DNA of 64,000 nucleotides from positions 434,001-498,000 of the forward strand of contig NZ_JACXYY010000003.1 in assembly GCF_014779665.1 (NCBI RefSeq), in the 5' to 3' direction. Shown one piece after another: positions 53,147 through 62,334 of this stretch. How positions within the stretch are numbered: the stretch's first letter is position 1; each line of letters opens with the position of its first letter. Source of the DNA: Nocardioides hwasunensis (GTDB lineage: Bacteria > Actinomycetota > Actinomycetes > Propionibacteriales > Nocardioidaceae). The position numbers and the translations under genes were made by a program. The notes beneath the pieces were generated by a model. It worked only from the letters and a program-made list of their open reading frames with translations. It was not told where the DNA came from and did no database searches.

Positions 53147-53970
53147 GAGTCCTCCGCCCACAGCTCGAAGTGGTCGTCCACCTGGTGCAGCCGCACCAGG
53201 GTCCCTGGCGCCAGCTGGTGCCGCGCCGGACCCGTCAGCGGCAGGAAGCCGTCGGCGGTGACGACGGCGTACTCCTCGCCGCTGCGGCCCTCCCCGCCGA
53301 TCCGCCCGTCGCGGATGGTGACCGTCCGCGGCAGCACCCGGGCGACCTCGGGGTCGTGGGTGACCAGCACGACCGTGGTGCCGTGGGAGCGGTTCACCCT
53401 CGTCAGCACCTCGAGGACGCGGTCGCGGGCGGCGTGGTCGAGCTGGCTGGTGGGCTCGTCGCAAAGCAGGAGGCCGGGTCGGCTGGAGATCGCGGCGGCG
53501 ACGGCAGCGAGCTGCAGCTCGCCGGGCGTCAGCTCGCCCAGCGGTCGGTCGGCCGCTGCGGCCAGGCCCACGTCGGAGAGCACCTCTGCCGCGTCGGCGA
53601 CCTCCCGTCCCGAGCGACGGGCGAGGTGCTGGGCGAACCGCACGTTGTCCAGCGCGGACAGGTGCGGCAGCAGGTTGCGGGTGGCGCCTTGCAGCATCAG
53701 CCCGACGTCGGCGGCGCGCAGGTGGTCGAGGTCACGCGAGGTGGCGGCCGAGACCTCCGTGTCGCCGACGAAGACCTTGCCCGCGCTCGGACGCAGGATC
53801 CCGGCGAGCAGGCTCATCAGGGTCGACTTGCCCGACCCGGACGGTCCGAGGAGGCCGACCACCTCACCCGCTGCCACGTCGAGGTCGACGCCCGACAGCG
53901 CGGCGACGTCGTGCTCCTCGACGTGGTAGAGGTGCACCAGACCCCGGGTGCGGATCGCCAGACCGCCCAT
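53143..53970 (-). CDS. ABC transporter ATPase (first)
   Basis: This 275-residue ATPase has Walker A LLGPSGSGKSTLMSLLAG, the Q-loop GLMLQGATRNLLP, Walker B RPGLLLCDEPTSQLD and the H-loop VLVTHDPEV. The signature appears as PLGELTPGELQLAAV, weaker than LSGGQ. Beyond residue 230 is a C-terminal extension (EYAVVTADGFLPLTGPARH), perhaps a substrate or regulatory domain. The ATG at 53970, seven bases after GGGGAGG, overlaps the permease stop as TGATG; a GTG one codon earlier is possible. It is coupled to both neighbours. Confidence 0.85.
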   Translation of the reverse strand: MGGLAIRTRGLVHLYHVEEHDVAALSGVDLDVAAGEVVGLLGPSGSGKSTLMSLLAGILRPSAGKVFVGDTEVSAATSRDLDHLRAADVGLMLQGATRNLLPHLSALDNVRFAQHLARRSGREVADAAEVLSDVGLAAAADRPLGELTPGELQLAAVAAAISSRPGLLLCDEPTSQLDHAARDRVLEVLTRVNRSHGTTVVLVTHDPEVARVLPRTVTIRDGRIGGEGRSGEEYAVVTADGFLPLTGPARHQLAPGTLVRLHQVDDHFELWAEDS

Positions 53971-56900
53971 CACCCCGCCTCCCCTGCCTGCTCGAGGTGC
54001 GCCCGACGGGCGATCGCACGTCCGGCGAGCGCGGCCGTCGCGGGCAGCACCACGGCGCAGGCGGCGACGGCGACGCCGACCACGGGCCACGCGGTCGAGG
54101 TGTCCACCACGGGAGTCTGCGCCGGGACCGGGAAGAACGCGACGTCGGGCATCGCCAGGGTGGCTCCGACCAGACCGGCGCCCGCCCCCGCGATGACGGC
54201 CACCAGCACGGCCGGCAGGTGCGCCCACACCGCGAGCCGTGCCGTCGTACGACGTGTGGCTCCGTTGAGCCGGAGGATGGCCAGCTCCCGTGAGCGATCG
54301 CGCCAGCCGATGACGGCCAGCACCAGCAGGACCAGCATCGCGACGAGCACCACCGTCGGCCCGACCACGGCGCCCAGGGCCAGGCTCCACGTCGGCACGG
54401 TGTGCGCGTAGGCCTGCTCGATCTCGGAGTGACGGCGCACGTCCGTGATGCCGATCCCCTGGTCGCGCAGGGCGTCCTGCGTGGCGCTCACCAGGGTGGG
54501 GTCGTCGTCGAGCCAGACCTCGAGATGGGCGTCGAAGGTGATGTCCCGACCACGGGTGGCGGCGTCGAGGTCGACGAGGGCCGATCGGTCGGGCAGGGCC
54601 GGGAGCAGGGTCGTGCGCGCGACGACCTCCGCTGCGCGGTCGGCGCCGTCGACCCCCGTGACGACCGGATCCCCGGCGTCGGTGCGGGCCGTGGGGACGA
54701 CGACGGCCAGCGTCTCCGGCACCCACGCCGGGGTGAGCTCGACGGGGTAGAACCCTCGGACGCTGACCAGCACGTGCAGGACGTCGTCCGCGCCGCCCGG
54801 CAACGGCCGGAGGACCGTGCGCTGGTCCTCGGTGGCGTTCCAGTCGTCGACCGAGGTCCCCAGGTCGACGGGGTCGCCGTCGACTCGCAGGTCACCCAGC
54901 TCCAGCCCGCCGGTGGCGACGACGCCCTGCGCCGCACGCAGCTGCACCGCGGCGAGCGCGCAGCCGTCGGCACACGTCGGAAGCCTGCCGCGCAGCGTCG
55001 CCTGCTCCCCCGCGACCGGCACCGGGCCGAGCACCACCGTGCTGCGCACGCCCGTCGCGGCGGTCACCACGAGGCCGAGGCGCAGCTCGGACGCGGCGCC
55101 GACGAGGTCCTGCGTCACGAGCTCCTCCTCCGCCCGCACCGACAGCGACACCCGGGTGCCGGACAGCACCACCGGCGGGTGGTCGGGAGGCGCCAACGAC
55201 CGCCACTGCGCGGCCGTCGGGCCGCCGCGCGGGAAGTAGGCCACCCGGCGGAACGTGTCGGTGTCCACGGCCAGGGTGTCCTTGGCGACCGCGACGGGTG
55301 TGGCGCGTCCGCCCGCGGGGTCGGCGGCGCGCAGGGCCGTACGGACGCGGTCGAGGTCGTGACCCTCGATGCCGAGCACCACCGCAGCGCCGGCGTCGTG
55401 CTCACTCGCGTTGTCGCGGGTGCGCTCGCCGATCGCGAGCGCGCTGAGTGAGAACATCGCGAGGGCGGCGGCGACCGTGACCACGGTGACCAGCACCCCG
55501 GTCTCGCGACGTCGTCCCGTCTCGAGCAGCGTCAGGCCCGCGACGAGGCGCCCACGCCTCAGGAGAGCTCGTCCGACCCGGCTCGCGACGGGAGCACCGA
55601 TCCGGCTGACGAGCAGGCCGACGAAGAGGGCGAGCAACGCCGGGCCGACCAGGGCCGCGCGGGTCGTGAGGCTGCCGGTGACGAAGGCGAGCACGCCCGT
55701 GCCGGCGACGGCGAGCAGGACCGCGTCGAGGGCGCCGAGCCGCCACCTGCTGGCACCCGTCCGTCCGCTGCGGACGAGCGCGTCGAGCGGCTCGCGGGCC
55801 ACCCGGACCGCGGCCGCGAAAGTCGTGAGCACCAGGACCAGGACGGCGAGGAGCACCGCCGTCACCGTCCCGGGCGCGAGCTCGAGCCGCACCGGACCCG
55901 GGAGCAGGGCACCGGCCACCGCGCCGCCGGCGAGGGCGGCGGCCACGCCCGGGACCACCCCCGCGAGCAGCGCCGGCAGCAGCTCGGCGAGCAGCAGGCG
56001 CACGGCCGCGCCCGGTCCCCTGCCCCGGAGCCGGGCCACGGCCACCTCGCCGCGCCGCTGCTGCACGGCCGCGCCGAGCACCAGCCAGAGGACGAAGACG
56101 GAGAGCACGGTCAGCGGCGCCAGCAGCAGCGGGACCGTGCCGGCGCCCAGGCGGATCTGGCCGCCCACGTCGTCGGCCAGGTCGTCGGTGGTGCGCACCA
56201 CGCGGAGGTCGTCCCCCTGTCCCCTGACCTCGGTGGTCATCGCGCGGACGGCAGCGTCCAGCGCGAGGAGGCCGTCCACGTCGGTCGTCGACGGCACCAG
56301 CGCGCCCGCCTGCGAGGACTCCCCGGGCAGGACGGCGGCGGCGGCGAAGGTGCCCTCCGACGTCAGCCAGGCGTCGTGCGCGGCCGACGGGTCGCTGGCA
56401 CCCTCCGGAGCGACCCGGGAGGCACCGACGAGACCGAGGCCCTGCCACCAGCCGTCGTCGGGGACGACGTCGTAGGTCCCCACGACCTCGAGGGGCACGT
56501 CAGGCCCGTCCTCGGCCGGCGCGACCGCCAGCGTCGAGCCGACGGCGAGGCCGAAGTGGTCGGCGTCCGCCTCGCTGACCACGATCTCGCCGGAGGCGTC
56601 GGGACAGCGACCGCTGAGGAGCTGGAGATGGGCGCAGGCACCGTCGCGCCACACCAGCAGACCGTTGGGCGGGACCGCTCCGGTCGTCGGGCTCACCAGC
56701 GCGCGACGGTCGAGGACCACGTCGCCCAGGCGCCCGGCGACGTCCGCCGGCAGCAGCGCCTGCAGCTCGCGAGGGTCTCGCGCCTCGGTGACGCCGATCG
56801 CGTTGACCGCCGACTCCGAGCCGAGCGCGACGACCCGCTCGGCGGTGCTCGCCTGCGACAGGAGCGTCTCGGCGAGCGCCTGCTGCATCGCCCGTTCGTA

Positions 56901-57047
56901 GACGGGCGCGAAGGCCGTGCAGGCCGTGATGAGCGCCGAGACGGCCAGCAGGGCGGCCGCCTGGCCGCGACGGTGCCGGAGCGCGGACCACCACCCACGT
57001 CGACCGGGCGGCTGCCCGGATGCGCGCGGCGACCGCCGGACCACCAT
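53970..57047 (-). CDS. FtsX-like ABC permease (MacB/LolC type, duplicated)
   Basis: This 1025-residue permease has two FtsX/MacB modules. An N-terminal helix ([20 protein letters not shown]) is followed by a large extracytoplasmic domain (about 60-330), then a set of membrane helices ([20 protein letters not shown] to [10 protein letters not shown]), a second extracytoplasmic domain (about 590-880) and a final set of helices including [20 protein letters not shown]. The ATG at 57047 follows AGAGGAGCG. TACGCT about 40 bases upstream is a possible -10. It exports an unknown envelope molecule with two ATPases. Confidence 0.85.
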   Translation of the reverse strand: MVVRRSPRASGQPPGRRGWWSALRHRRGQAAALLAVSALITACTAFAPVYERAMQQALAETLLSQASTAERVVALGSESAVNAIGVTEARDPRELQALLPADVAGRLGDVVLDRRALVSPTTGAVPPNGLLVWRDGACAHLQLLSGRCPDASGEIVVSEADADHFGLAVGSTLAVAPAEDGPDVPLEVVGTYDVVPDDGWWQGLGLVGASRVAPEGASDPSAAHDAWLTSEGTFAAAAVLPGESSQAGALVPSTTDVDGLLALDAAVRAMTTEVRGQGDDLRVVRTTDDLADDVGGQIRLGAGTVPLLLAPLTVLSVFVLWLVLGAAVQQRRGEVAVARLRGRGPGAAVRLLLAELLPALLAGVVPGVAAALAGGAVAGALLPGPVRLELAPGTVTAVLLAVLVLVLTTFAAAVRVAREPLDALVRSGRTGASRWRLGALDAVLLAVAGTGVLAFVTGSLTTRAALVGPALLALFVGLLVSRIGAPVASRVGRALLRRGRLVAGLTLLETGRRRETGVLVTVVTVAAALAMFSLSALAIGERTRDNASEHDAGAAVVLGIEGHDLDRVRTALRAADPAGGRATPVAVAKDTLAVDTDTFRRVAYFPRGGPTAAQWRSLAPPDHPPVVLSGTRVSLSVRAEEELVTQDLVGAASELRLGLVVTAATGVRSTVVLGPVPVAGEQATLRGRLPTCADGCALAAVQLRAAQGVVATGGLELGDLRVDGDPVDLGTSVDDWNATEDQRTVLRPLPGGADDVLHVLVSVRGFYPVELTPAWVPETLAVVVPTARTDAGDPVVTGVDGADRAAEVVARTTLLPALPDRSALVDLDAATRGRDITFDAHLEVWLDDDPTLVSATQDALRDQGIGITDVRRHSEIEQAYAHTVPTWSLALGAVVGPTVVLVAMLVLLVLAVIGWRDRSRELAILRLNGATRRTTARLAVWAHLPAVLVAVIAGAGAGLVGATLAMPDVAFFPVPAQTPVVDTSTAWPVVGVAVAACAVVLPATAALAGRAIARRAHLEQAGEAG

Positions 57048-57128
57048 CGTCGCTCCTCTGTCGCCACTGCCTGTCACCGAGACGGTCCCGGGAGCGTAGC
57101 GGCTCGCGGGCCTCCGCTCCTCGAGGCG

Positions 57129-57485
57129 TCAGCGGGTCCGGTCCGGCTGCTCGCGGGTGAGGTGGAGCAGCCACTGCGTGCCGCCGGTGTGGATCAGGGC
57201 GTAGCGGCGCACGCCGGTGCGGCCGTGCAGGGAGAACACCATCCGGCGCTCGTCGCGGTCGTGCTCCTCCCAGGTCCCGTCGTCGGCGATCGACTTGTGC
57301 TCGTCCTCGAAGTCGACGTGCTCGATGTCGTGGTCGTCGACCGCGATCGCGAGCCGGTCGTGGGCCGTGTCGTCCGGGAGCCCCTTCGGCACCGCCCAGC
57401 TGCGCAGCACACCGTCCTCCTCCAGCCTCAGGTCGAAGTGCGGGCTGGGCCGGCGGTGGTCGTGCAGGACGAAACGTGGATCCAC
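57129..57485 (-). CDS. LigD-type 3'-phosphoesterase domain protein
   Basis: This 118-residue protein equals the stand-alone phosphoesterase domain of bacterial LigD (DNA polymerase ligase N-terminal type). [20 protein letters not shown] and [10 protein letters not shown] hold the metal-binding His, Asp and Arg residues of the family, and the [20 protein letters not shown] segment follows. It trims 3'-phosphate or ribonucleotide ends during end joining. No Ku, ligase or primase gene is next to it. The GTG at 57485 has GGAGGA seven bases before it. The open frame beyond is antisense to selO. Confidence 0.85.
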   Translation of the reverse strand: MDPRFVLHDHRRPSPHFDLRLEEDGVLRSWAVPKGLPDDTAHDRLAIAVDDHDIEHVDFEDEHKSIADDGTWEEHDRDERRMVFSLHGRTGVRRYALIHTGGTQWLLHLTREQPDRTR

Positions 57486-57518
57486 CCGACCATCCTCCAC
57501 CGCCCGCCACCCCCGCCG

Positions 57519-57524
57519 TATCGT
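57519..57524 (+). promoter_or_regulatory. candidate leaderless -10 (TATCGT) of selO
   Basis: TATCGT is followed by six bases (CGAGGA) and the GTG at 57531. It fits a leaderless start, although the six bases themselves resemble a short Shine-Dalgarno sequence. Confidence 0.45.
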
Positions 57525-57530
57525 CGAGGA

Positions 57531-58994
57531 GTGACCACCGCCGAGACGTCTGCCATCGCCCTCGGGAACCGCTTCGCGAGCGAGCTCCCCGAGCTGGCGC
57601 TCGCGTGGCAGGCCGCGGACACCCCTGATCCCCATCTGCTGGTGCTCGACGAGCCGCTGGCCCTCGAGCTCGGCCTCGACCCCGACTGGCTGCGCAGCCC
57701 CGAGGGCATCGGGCTGCTCACCGGCACCCAGGTGCCGGTCGGGGCGACGCCGGTGGCGCAGGCCTACGCAGGTCACCAGTTCGGCGGCTACTCGCCTCGG
57801 CTGGGCGACGGCCGGGCACTCCTGCTCGGCGAGCTCGCCGACGGATCCGGCCGGCTGCGCGACCTGCATCTCAAGGGCTCGGGACGTACGCCGTTCTCCC
57901 GCGGCGGCGACGGTCTCGCCGCCGTCGGTCCGATGCTGCGCGAGCACGTGATCAGCGAGGCCATGCACGCGCTCGGCATCCCGACGACGCGCTCGCTCGC
58001 GGTGGTCACGACCGGGGCGACGGTCCAGCGCGAGGTGCCCCTGCCCGGTGCGGTGCTCGCCCGGGTCGCGAGCAGCCACCTGCGGGTCGGCACCTTCCAG
58101 TACGCCCGTGCCACCGACGACGTCGACCTGCTGCGCCGACTCGCCGACCACGCGATCGCCCGCCACCACCCGGCAGCAGCCGACACGGAGCATCCCCACC
58201 TCGCGCTGCTCGAAGCGGTCATGGCGGTGCAGGCGTCACTGGTCGCCGACTGGATGCTTGTCGGCTTCGTCCACGGCGTGATGAACACCGACAACATGAC
58301 GATCTCCGGCGAGACCATCGACTACGGACCGTGCGCCTTCATCGACGTCTTCGACCCGGCCACCGTGTTCAGCTCGATCGACACCGGCGGTCGCTACGCG
58401 TACGGCAACCAGCCCGTCGTGGCCGAGTGGAACCTCGCCCGTCTCGCCGAGGCCCTCCTGCCGCTCCTCGCGGACGACCAGGACGACGCGGTCGCGCTGG
58501 CCACCGAGTCGCTGCAACGGTTCCGCGGCCTCTACTCCACCGCCTGGTCGCGCGGCATGCGCGCCAAGCTGGGTCTGCCCGAGGGGCTGGCCGACGACGT
58601 GACCTCGGCGCTGACCGGCGACCTGGTCGCCCTGATGCGGGACAACCACGTCGACCACACCACCTTCTTCCGTGCCCTCGCCGAGGCCGCCCGCGGCGAC
58701 GCCGAGCCCGCGCGGGGAATGGTCCTGGAGCTGGCGGCGTACGACGCCTGGGCGGCGCGCTGGCTCGCCCTCGGTCCCGACGCGGGCGCGATGGACCGGG
58801 TCAATCCCGTCCACGTCCCCCGCAACCACCTGGTCGAGGAGGCGCTCACCGCGGCGTCGGTCGGGGACCTCCAGCCGCTCGACCGGCTTCTCGAGGCGCT
58901 GCGCGCGCCGTACGACCCACGTCCCGGGTTCGAGCGCTACGCCGAGCCCGCGCCGGAGTCGTTCGTGGGCTATCAGACCTTCTGCGGCACCTGA
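57531..58994 (+). CDS. selO: protein adenylyltransferase SelO
   Basis: This 487-residue pseudokinase-fold enzyme is SelO. It has the signature [20 protein letters not shown] near residue 85, [17 protein letters not shown] and [20 protein letters not shown] (the Asn-Asp metal site). SelO transfers AMP to proteins from ATP with an inverted nucleotide, mostly in redox stress responses. The C-terminus is YQTFCGT, with the Cys close to the position of the redox-active residue in other SelO proteins. It starts behind the leaderless hexamer TATCGT. Its end overlaps the DUF1275 gene by 22 bases. Confidence 0.93.
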   Translation: MTTAETSAIALGNRFASELPELALAWQAADTPDPHLLVLDEPLALELGLDPDWLRSPEGIGLLTGTQVPVGATPVAQAYAGHQFGGYSPRLGDGRALLLGELADGSGRLRDLHLKGSGRTPFSRGGDGLAAVGPMLREHVISEAMHALGIPTTRSLAVVTTGATVQREVPLPGAVLARVASSHLRVGTFQYARATDDVDLLRRLADHAIARHHPAAADTEHPHLALLEAVMAVQASLVADWMLVGFVHGVMNTDNMTISGETIDYGPCAFIDVFDPATVFSSIDTGGRYAYGNQPVVAEWNLARLAEALLPLLADDQDDAVALATESLQRFRGLYSTAWSRGMRAKLGLPEGLADDVTSALTGDLVALMRDNHVDHTTFFRALAEAARGDAEPARGMVLELAAYDAWAARWLALGPDAGAMDRVNPVHVPRNHLVEEALTAASVGDLQPLDRLLEALRAPYDPRPGFERYAEPAPESFVGYQTFCGT

Positions 58995-59674
58995 CGCTGA
59001 CGCCGGACGAGCACCTCGCCCACCACGGCGACCGCGATGCTGAGCACCGCAGGCACCGCGACGCTCAACCAGGTCGCGACGCTCAGGAGCAGCGCGCCGA
59101 CAGCCGCGCCGACCCCGATCAGCACGATCGCACCTGCCCGCCGCAGCCACGGCTGCTCGAGACCCGCGCCGAGGCGCGAGTCGGCCGCCAGCCCGGTGAT
59201 GGTCGAGGTGACCACCACGGTGGTCACGTCCGCGACCGCGATCCGCCGTGCCACGGCTGCCTGCAGCCCCATCGCCGCGGCGAGCCCGCCGGTCATCGCG
59301 TAGGCGAGGACCGACCCCTCGTGCACGGACACCAGCGCGAAGACCACCGCTCCGGACCCGAAGAGACACCCGACGAGCCCGATCAGGAAGGCCGCGCGGC
59401 CGCTCCACCCGCGATCCCGGCCGCGCATCGCCCGACCGCCCGCGGCAGCGCCGAGCATGAACGTCACGAGCGCGACGAGCGGCCCGACGACCGGGAGATC
59501 AGCGCCGCCCGCGACGCCCATGCCGAGGATGACGACGTTGCCGGTCATGTTGCCGGTGAAGACCTTGTCGAGCGCGAGGTAGCCGACCGCATCGGCGACA
59601 CCGGTGGAGAAGGTGAGCGCGAGCATGCACGCCAGGTGGACGCCCTCGGTGGAGCGCGCGGTGTCGGATGGCAC
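58973..59674 (-). CDS. DUF1275 (YoaK-like) membrane protein
   Basis: This 233-residue protein matches DUF1275: six membrane helices, the start [20 protein letters not shown], the motif [16 protein letters not shown] and [20 protein letters not shown], all characteristic. Function is unknown in general. The GTG at 59674 is the natural start because TAGGCT ends six bases before it, a leaderless arrangement. It converges on selO with a 22-base overlap at the 3' ends. Confidence 0.87.
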   Translation of the reverse strand: MPSDTARSTEGVHLACMLALTFSTGVADAVGYLALDKVFTGNMTGNVVILGMGVAGGADLPVVGPLVALVTFMLGAAAGGRAMRGRDRGWSGRAAFLIGLVGCLFGSGAVVFALVSVHEGSVLAYAMTGGLAAAMGLQAAVARRIAVADVTTVVVTSTITGLAADSRLGAGLEQPWLRRAGAIVLIGVGAAVGALLLSVATWLSVAVPAVLSIAVAVVGEVLVRRQRQVPQKV

Positions 59675-59680
59675 CGCCGC

Positions 59681-59686
59681 AGCCTA
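59681..59686 (-). promoter_or_regulatory. candidate leaderless -10 (TAGGCT) of the DUF1275 gene
   Basis: On the minus strand TAGGCT is followed by six bases and the GTG at 59674. It is one of the best instances of the recurring TAnnnT-N6-start pattern. Confidence 0.5.
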
Positions 59687-59761
59687 GGACGTGACGGCCA
59701 TCTCGCCCCGGTGACCCGGGCGGATCTCACGTTCGCGGGCCGATCCTGACAGGCTGGGCCC

Positions 59762-60955
59762 ATGGCCGGCCCCAGCACACCACCCCTGCAACCCACCCCC
59801 GTCGACGCACCCATCCTGCCGACGCGCGGGGAGACGATCGGCAACGGCGTCGCCTGGCTGTCCCGCTGGAGCCTCCGCCTCATCGGGATCGCCCTCGGGC
59901 TGGTGCTGCTCGGCCTCGTCGTCAAGTACACCTGGCCCATCACCTTCCCGGTGCTGATGGCCCTGATCGTGTGCACCGTGCTCGCGCCGGTCGCGACGTT
60001 CCTGCGCACGCGCGCACGGCTGCCCGGCGCTCTCGCGGCAGCCGTCACCATGATCGGATCCATCGGGCTGGTCGTGGCCGTCGGCTTCTTCATCGCCCCG
60101 TCCGTCACCTCCCAGGGCGGTGACATCGTCACCAGCGCCAACGAAGGCCTGCAGCACCTGCAGGACTGGGTGCAGGACTCCAACTTCGTGACGAGCGAGC
60201 AGATCGACGCCGGTCTGCAGAACCTGCAGGAGCGACTCACGGGATCCGCCGGCGCCATCGCCTCCGGTGTGCTGACGGGCGTCTCCGCGGTCACCAACGG
60301 GCTCATCAACCTGGTCCTGGTCCTCATCCTGAGCTTCCTCTTCATCAAGGACGGCCACCGGTTCCTGCCGTGGGTGCGTCGCCTCGCCGGCCCGGGCGCC
60401 GGTGCGCACCTCGCCGAGGTGCTCGGCCGTTCCTGGGCCACGCTGGGCGGCTTCATCCGCACCCAGGCCCTGGTGTCCCTCATCGACGCGATCTTCATCG
60501 GCATCGGCCTGCTGCTGATCGGCGTACCGCTGGCGCTGCCGCTCGCCGTCCTCACGTTCTTCGCCGGCTTCGTGCCGATCGTCGGTGCCTTCGTCGCCGG
60601 CACCATCGCCGTGCTGATCGCGCTGGTCTCCAACGGCCTGACCGGCGCGCTGCTGACCCTGGCGCTGATCGTCGCGGTCCAGCAGATCGAGGGCAACGTG
60701 CTCTCACCGATCCTCCAGTCGAAGTCGATGAACCTCCACGCCGCCGTCGTGCTGCTCTCGGTGACCCTGGGCGGGACACTGTTCGGCATCACCGGGGCAT
60801 TCCTCGCCGTGCCGGTCGTCGCGGTGCTGGCGGTCGTGATGCGCTACCTCGACGAGGTGGTCGACGCGCGCACCAAGCCCGCCGTCATCCCGATCGCCGA
60901 GGACGAACCGGAAGGTGCCGAGAAGGCCGAGCCCGCGGAGCCGGCCGACGACTGA
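59762..60955 (+). CDS. AI-2E family transporter-like membrane protein
   Basis: This 397-residue protein has the AI-2E (TqsA/PerM) family layout: two helices in the N-terminus (LIGIALGLVLLGLVVKYTWP), a soluble coil (about 115-165; LQDWVQDSNFVTSEQIDAGL), then a cluster of helices with FAGFVPIVGAFVAGTIAVLI and the conserved QQIEGNVLSPILQSKSMNLH. Some members export quorum molecules or Na+/H+; the role here is unknown. A weak CAGGCT hexamer ends six bases before the ATG. An acidic tail of Glu and Ala ends the protein. Confidence 0.88.
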   Translation: MAGPSTPPLQPTPVDAPILPTRGETIGNGVAWLSRWSLRLIGIALGLVLLGLVVKYTWPITFPVLMALIVCTVLAPVATFLRTRARLPGALAAAVTMIGSIGLVVAVGFFIAPSVTSQGGDIVTSANEGLQHLQDWVQDSNFVTSEQIDAGLQNLQERLTGSAGAIASGVLTGVSAVTNGLINLVLVLILSFLFIKDGHRFLPWVRRLAGPGAGAHLAEVLGRSWATLGGFIRTQALVSLIDAIFIGIGLLLIGVPLALPLAVLTFFAGFVPIVGAFVAGTIAVLIALVSNGLTGALLTLALIVAVQQIEGNVLSPILQSKSMNLHAAVVLLSVTLGGTLFGITGAFLAVPVVAVLAVVMRYLDEVVDARTKPAVIPIAEDEPEGAEKAEPAEPADD

Positions 60956-61079
60956 GTCGTGTCCTTCGACGACGGCTCGGCTGTCCGAGACCCAGCGTGG
61001 AGCCGGTGACGTGCCAGGCACGTCGCAGGCACCGCACTGAGGCACTCGTCCGCCGGCCCACCACCTAGACTGCCCACCA

Positions 61080-61223
61080 GACGCAGACCGGGAAGTCGGT
61101 GCAAGCCCGACACGGTCCTCGCCACTGTGACTGGGGAGCTGCGCCCGAACATGCCACTGGACTGCCAGGTCCGGGAAGGCCGGGGGCAGCGCTCGACCCA
61201 GGAGTCAGGAGACCGCCTGCGTC
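61080..61223 (+). promoter_or_regulatory. cobalamin riboswitch upstream of a ferredoxin-like gene
   Basis: The outer stem GACGCAG (61080-61086) and CTGCGTC (61217-61223) is perfect. Inside are GGGAAGTCGGTGCAAGCCCG, CGCCACTGTGACTGGGG, CCACTGG, CCGGGAAGGCCGGGGG and GACCCAGGAGTCAGGAGACC, the standard aptamer elements in order. It fills most of the 297-base gap before the gene at 61253, leaving about 30 bases to the start. TAGACT (61066-61071) is a candidate -10. Confidence 0.93.
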
Positions 61224-61252
61224 CTGTCCACATCCTGTTGGTTCCACGAGAG

Positions 61253-61642
61253 ATGGAGCGCACGACCTTGAACGCACCCCGCCCTGACCTGCCCACCGTC
61301 ACGGTGTGCCGCGGCTGCTGCTGCGGGACCACGAAGAAGCGACCGGGCGTCGACCACGCCGCGCGGCTCGACTCGCTGCGCGCACTGCTCGGCGACCGGG
61401 CCACGTTGCGGGTGACGGACTGCCTCGGCCCCTGCGAGCGCTCGGACGTCGTGGTGGTGAGCCCGTCCCCGACCGCGCGCCGCTCCGGGGCGCGGCCGGT
61501 CTGGCTGGGACGGCTCAACGGCCGGCACGAGTCCTCCGCGATCGCCGACTGGGTCCACGCCGGCGGACCCGGCGTCGCCGAGCTGCCCGAGAGCCTGCGC
61601 CGGGCTACGTTCCGGCCCACCTCCACCGCTGTGCAGGTCTGA
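61253..61642 (+). CDS. (2Fe-2S) ferredoxin-like thioredoxin-fold protein under B12 control
   Basis: This 129-residue protein has the thioredoxin-like 2Fe-2S ferredoxin layout. The Cys set is VTVCRGCCCGTTKK near residue 18-27 and TDCLGPCERSDVVVV near residue 65, then WLGRLNGRHESSAIADWVHA. The extra adjacent Cys makes the cluster site unclear. A cobalamin riboswitch ends about 30 bases upstream, so its product should be needed only when B12 is scarce, possibly for cobalt or corrinoid uptake. The start may be the ATG at 61253 or the TTG at 61268, both lacking a strong ribosome site. Confidence 0.8.
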   Translation: MERTTLNAPRPDLPTVTVCRGCCCGTTKKRPGVDHAARLDSLRALLGDRATLRVTDCLGPCERSDVVVVSPSPTARRSGARPVWLGRLNGRHESSAIADWVHAGGPGVAELPESLRRATFRPTSTAVQV

Positions 61643-61644
61643 CG

Positions 61645-61956
61645 GTGGGCCACACCGAGGCGGGTCGCGACCGGTCGCTGTCCGCCACCGCCGGGACCCA
61701 CGACCCGCTCGTCGCCTTCCTGACAGCACGGCTCACCGAGGACCTCACCGCGCTCTGGGAGCGCGAGGACGCGCGGGCGGGTCGCGACGACCGTCCGGGG
61801 CTGGCCGCACAGGTCGCCGTGGTCGACGATCTGCTGATGACGCTGAGGGCCGGTCTGCTCCCCCCGCGGCGCGAGCTGCGGATGCTGCTCCACGGCTACG
61901 GCACCCACCCCGACTACGACCCTGCTTGGACCCACCGTCTCACCCGTCAGGCGTGA
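61645..61956 (+). CDS. DUF6221-like protein
   Basis: This 103-residue protein resembles the actinobacterial DUF6221 family: DPLVAFLTARLTEDLTALWE at residues 20-39 and a C-terminal HGYGTHPDYDPAW with the family's HPDYxPxW ending. There is no membrane segment. Function unknown. The GTG start lies two bases after the ferredoxin-like gene's stop, so it may share its B12-controlled mRNA. Confidence 0.65.
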   Translation: MGHTEAGRDRSLSATAGTHDPLVAFLTARLTEDLTALWEREDARAGRDDRPGLAAQVAVVDDLLMTLRAGLLPPRRELRMLLHGYGTHPDYDPAWTHRLTRQA

Positions 61957-62008
61957 GCTCCGGGCCCCGCCCGTCCTTCCGGGGGTGGGCACGGCTTGGG
62001 AGCATGGC

Positions 62009-62014
62009 TATACA
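62009..62014 (+). promoter_or_regulatory. candidate -10 (TATACA) for the repeat peptide operon
   Basis: TATACA is a good -10 in an otherwise GC-rich stretch, with TGGGCA 17 bases upstream as a partial -35. It would give a leader of about 60 bases before the ATG at 62084. Confidence 0.4.
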
Positions 62015-62083
62015 CGAGGGGACGGCGCTGACCGGCGCCGCCTGACCGGGCCGGACGGCCCACGTGTGCAGAGGGAGGACGAC

Positions 62084-62329
62084 ATGAGTCAGTCCGAGAG
62101 CGAAGGACCCGCCGACGGCGGTGCCGAGGGCACCCCGGGCGTGCAGGATGGTGGCGCCGACGGCGGTGCCGACTCGGGAGCCGAGGGTCCCGCCGACGGC
62201 GGTGCTGAGGGCACCCCGGGCGTGCAGGACGGCGGTGCCGACGGTGGCGCCGAGGGTCCGGCCGACGGTGGTGCGGACGGCACCCCGGGCGTCCAGGACG
62301 GTGGCGCCGACGGCGGTGCGGACAGCTAG
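62084..62329 (+). CDS. acidic repeat peptide (81 residues, three 23-residue repeats)
   Basis: I do not recognise a family. The peptide is made of three near-identical 23-residue units at residues 7-29, 34-56 and 57-79, each starting EGPADGGA and including GTPGVQDGG then ADGGA. There is no Cys, Lys, Arg, His or aromatic residue, and it is very acidic. The repeats differ mainly at synonymous sites, for instance GAAGGACCC against GAGGGTCCC, so the protein sequence is conserved. GAGGGAGGA gives a strong ribosome site for the ATG at 62084. The JmjC gene starts five bases after its stop, so the oxygenase is a likely modifying enzyme. Confidence 0.8.
   Translation: MSQSESEGPADGGAEGTPGVQDGGADGGADSGAEGPADGGAEGTPGVQDGGADGGAEGPADGGADGTPGVQDGGADGGADS
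62102..62320 (+). repeat. three 69-base repeats inside the acidic peptide gene
   Basis: The units are 62102-62170, 62183-62251 and 62252-62320, with a 12-base insertion between the first and second. They share most bases, and the differences fall mostly at third codon positions, with one Glu/Asp change in the third unit. Confidence 0.85.
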
Positions 62330-62334
62330 TCCCG

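Noticed and set aside
62102-62320. The three repeats seen as a non-coding minisatellite
   Set aside because: Differences between copies fall mostly at third codon positions, the frame is open with a strong ribosome site, and the next gene starts five bases after the stop.
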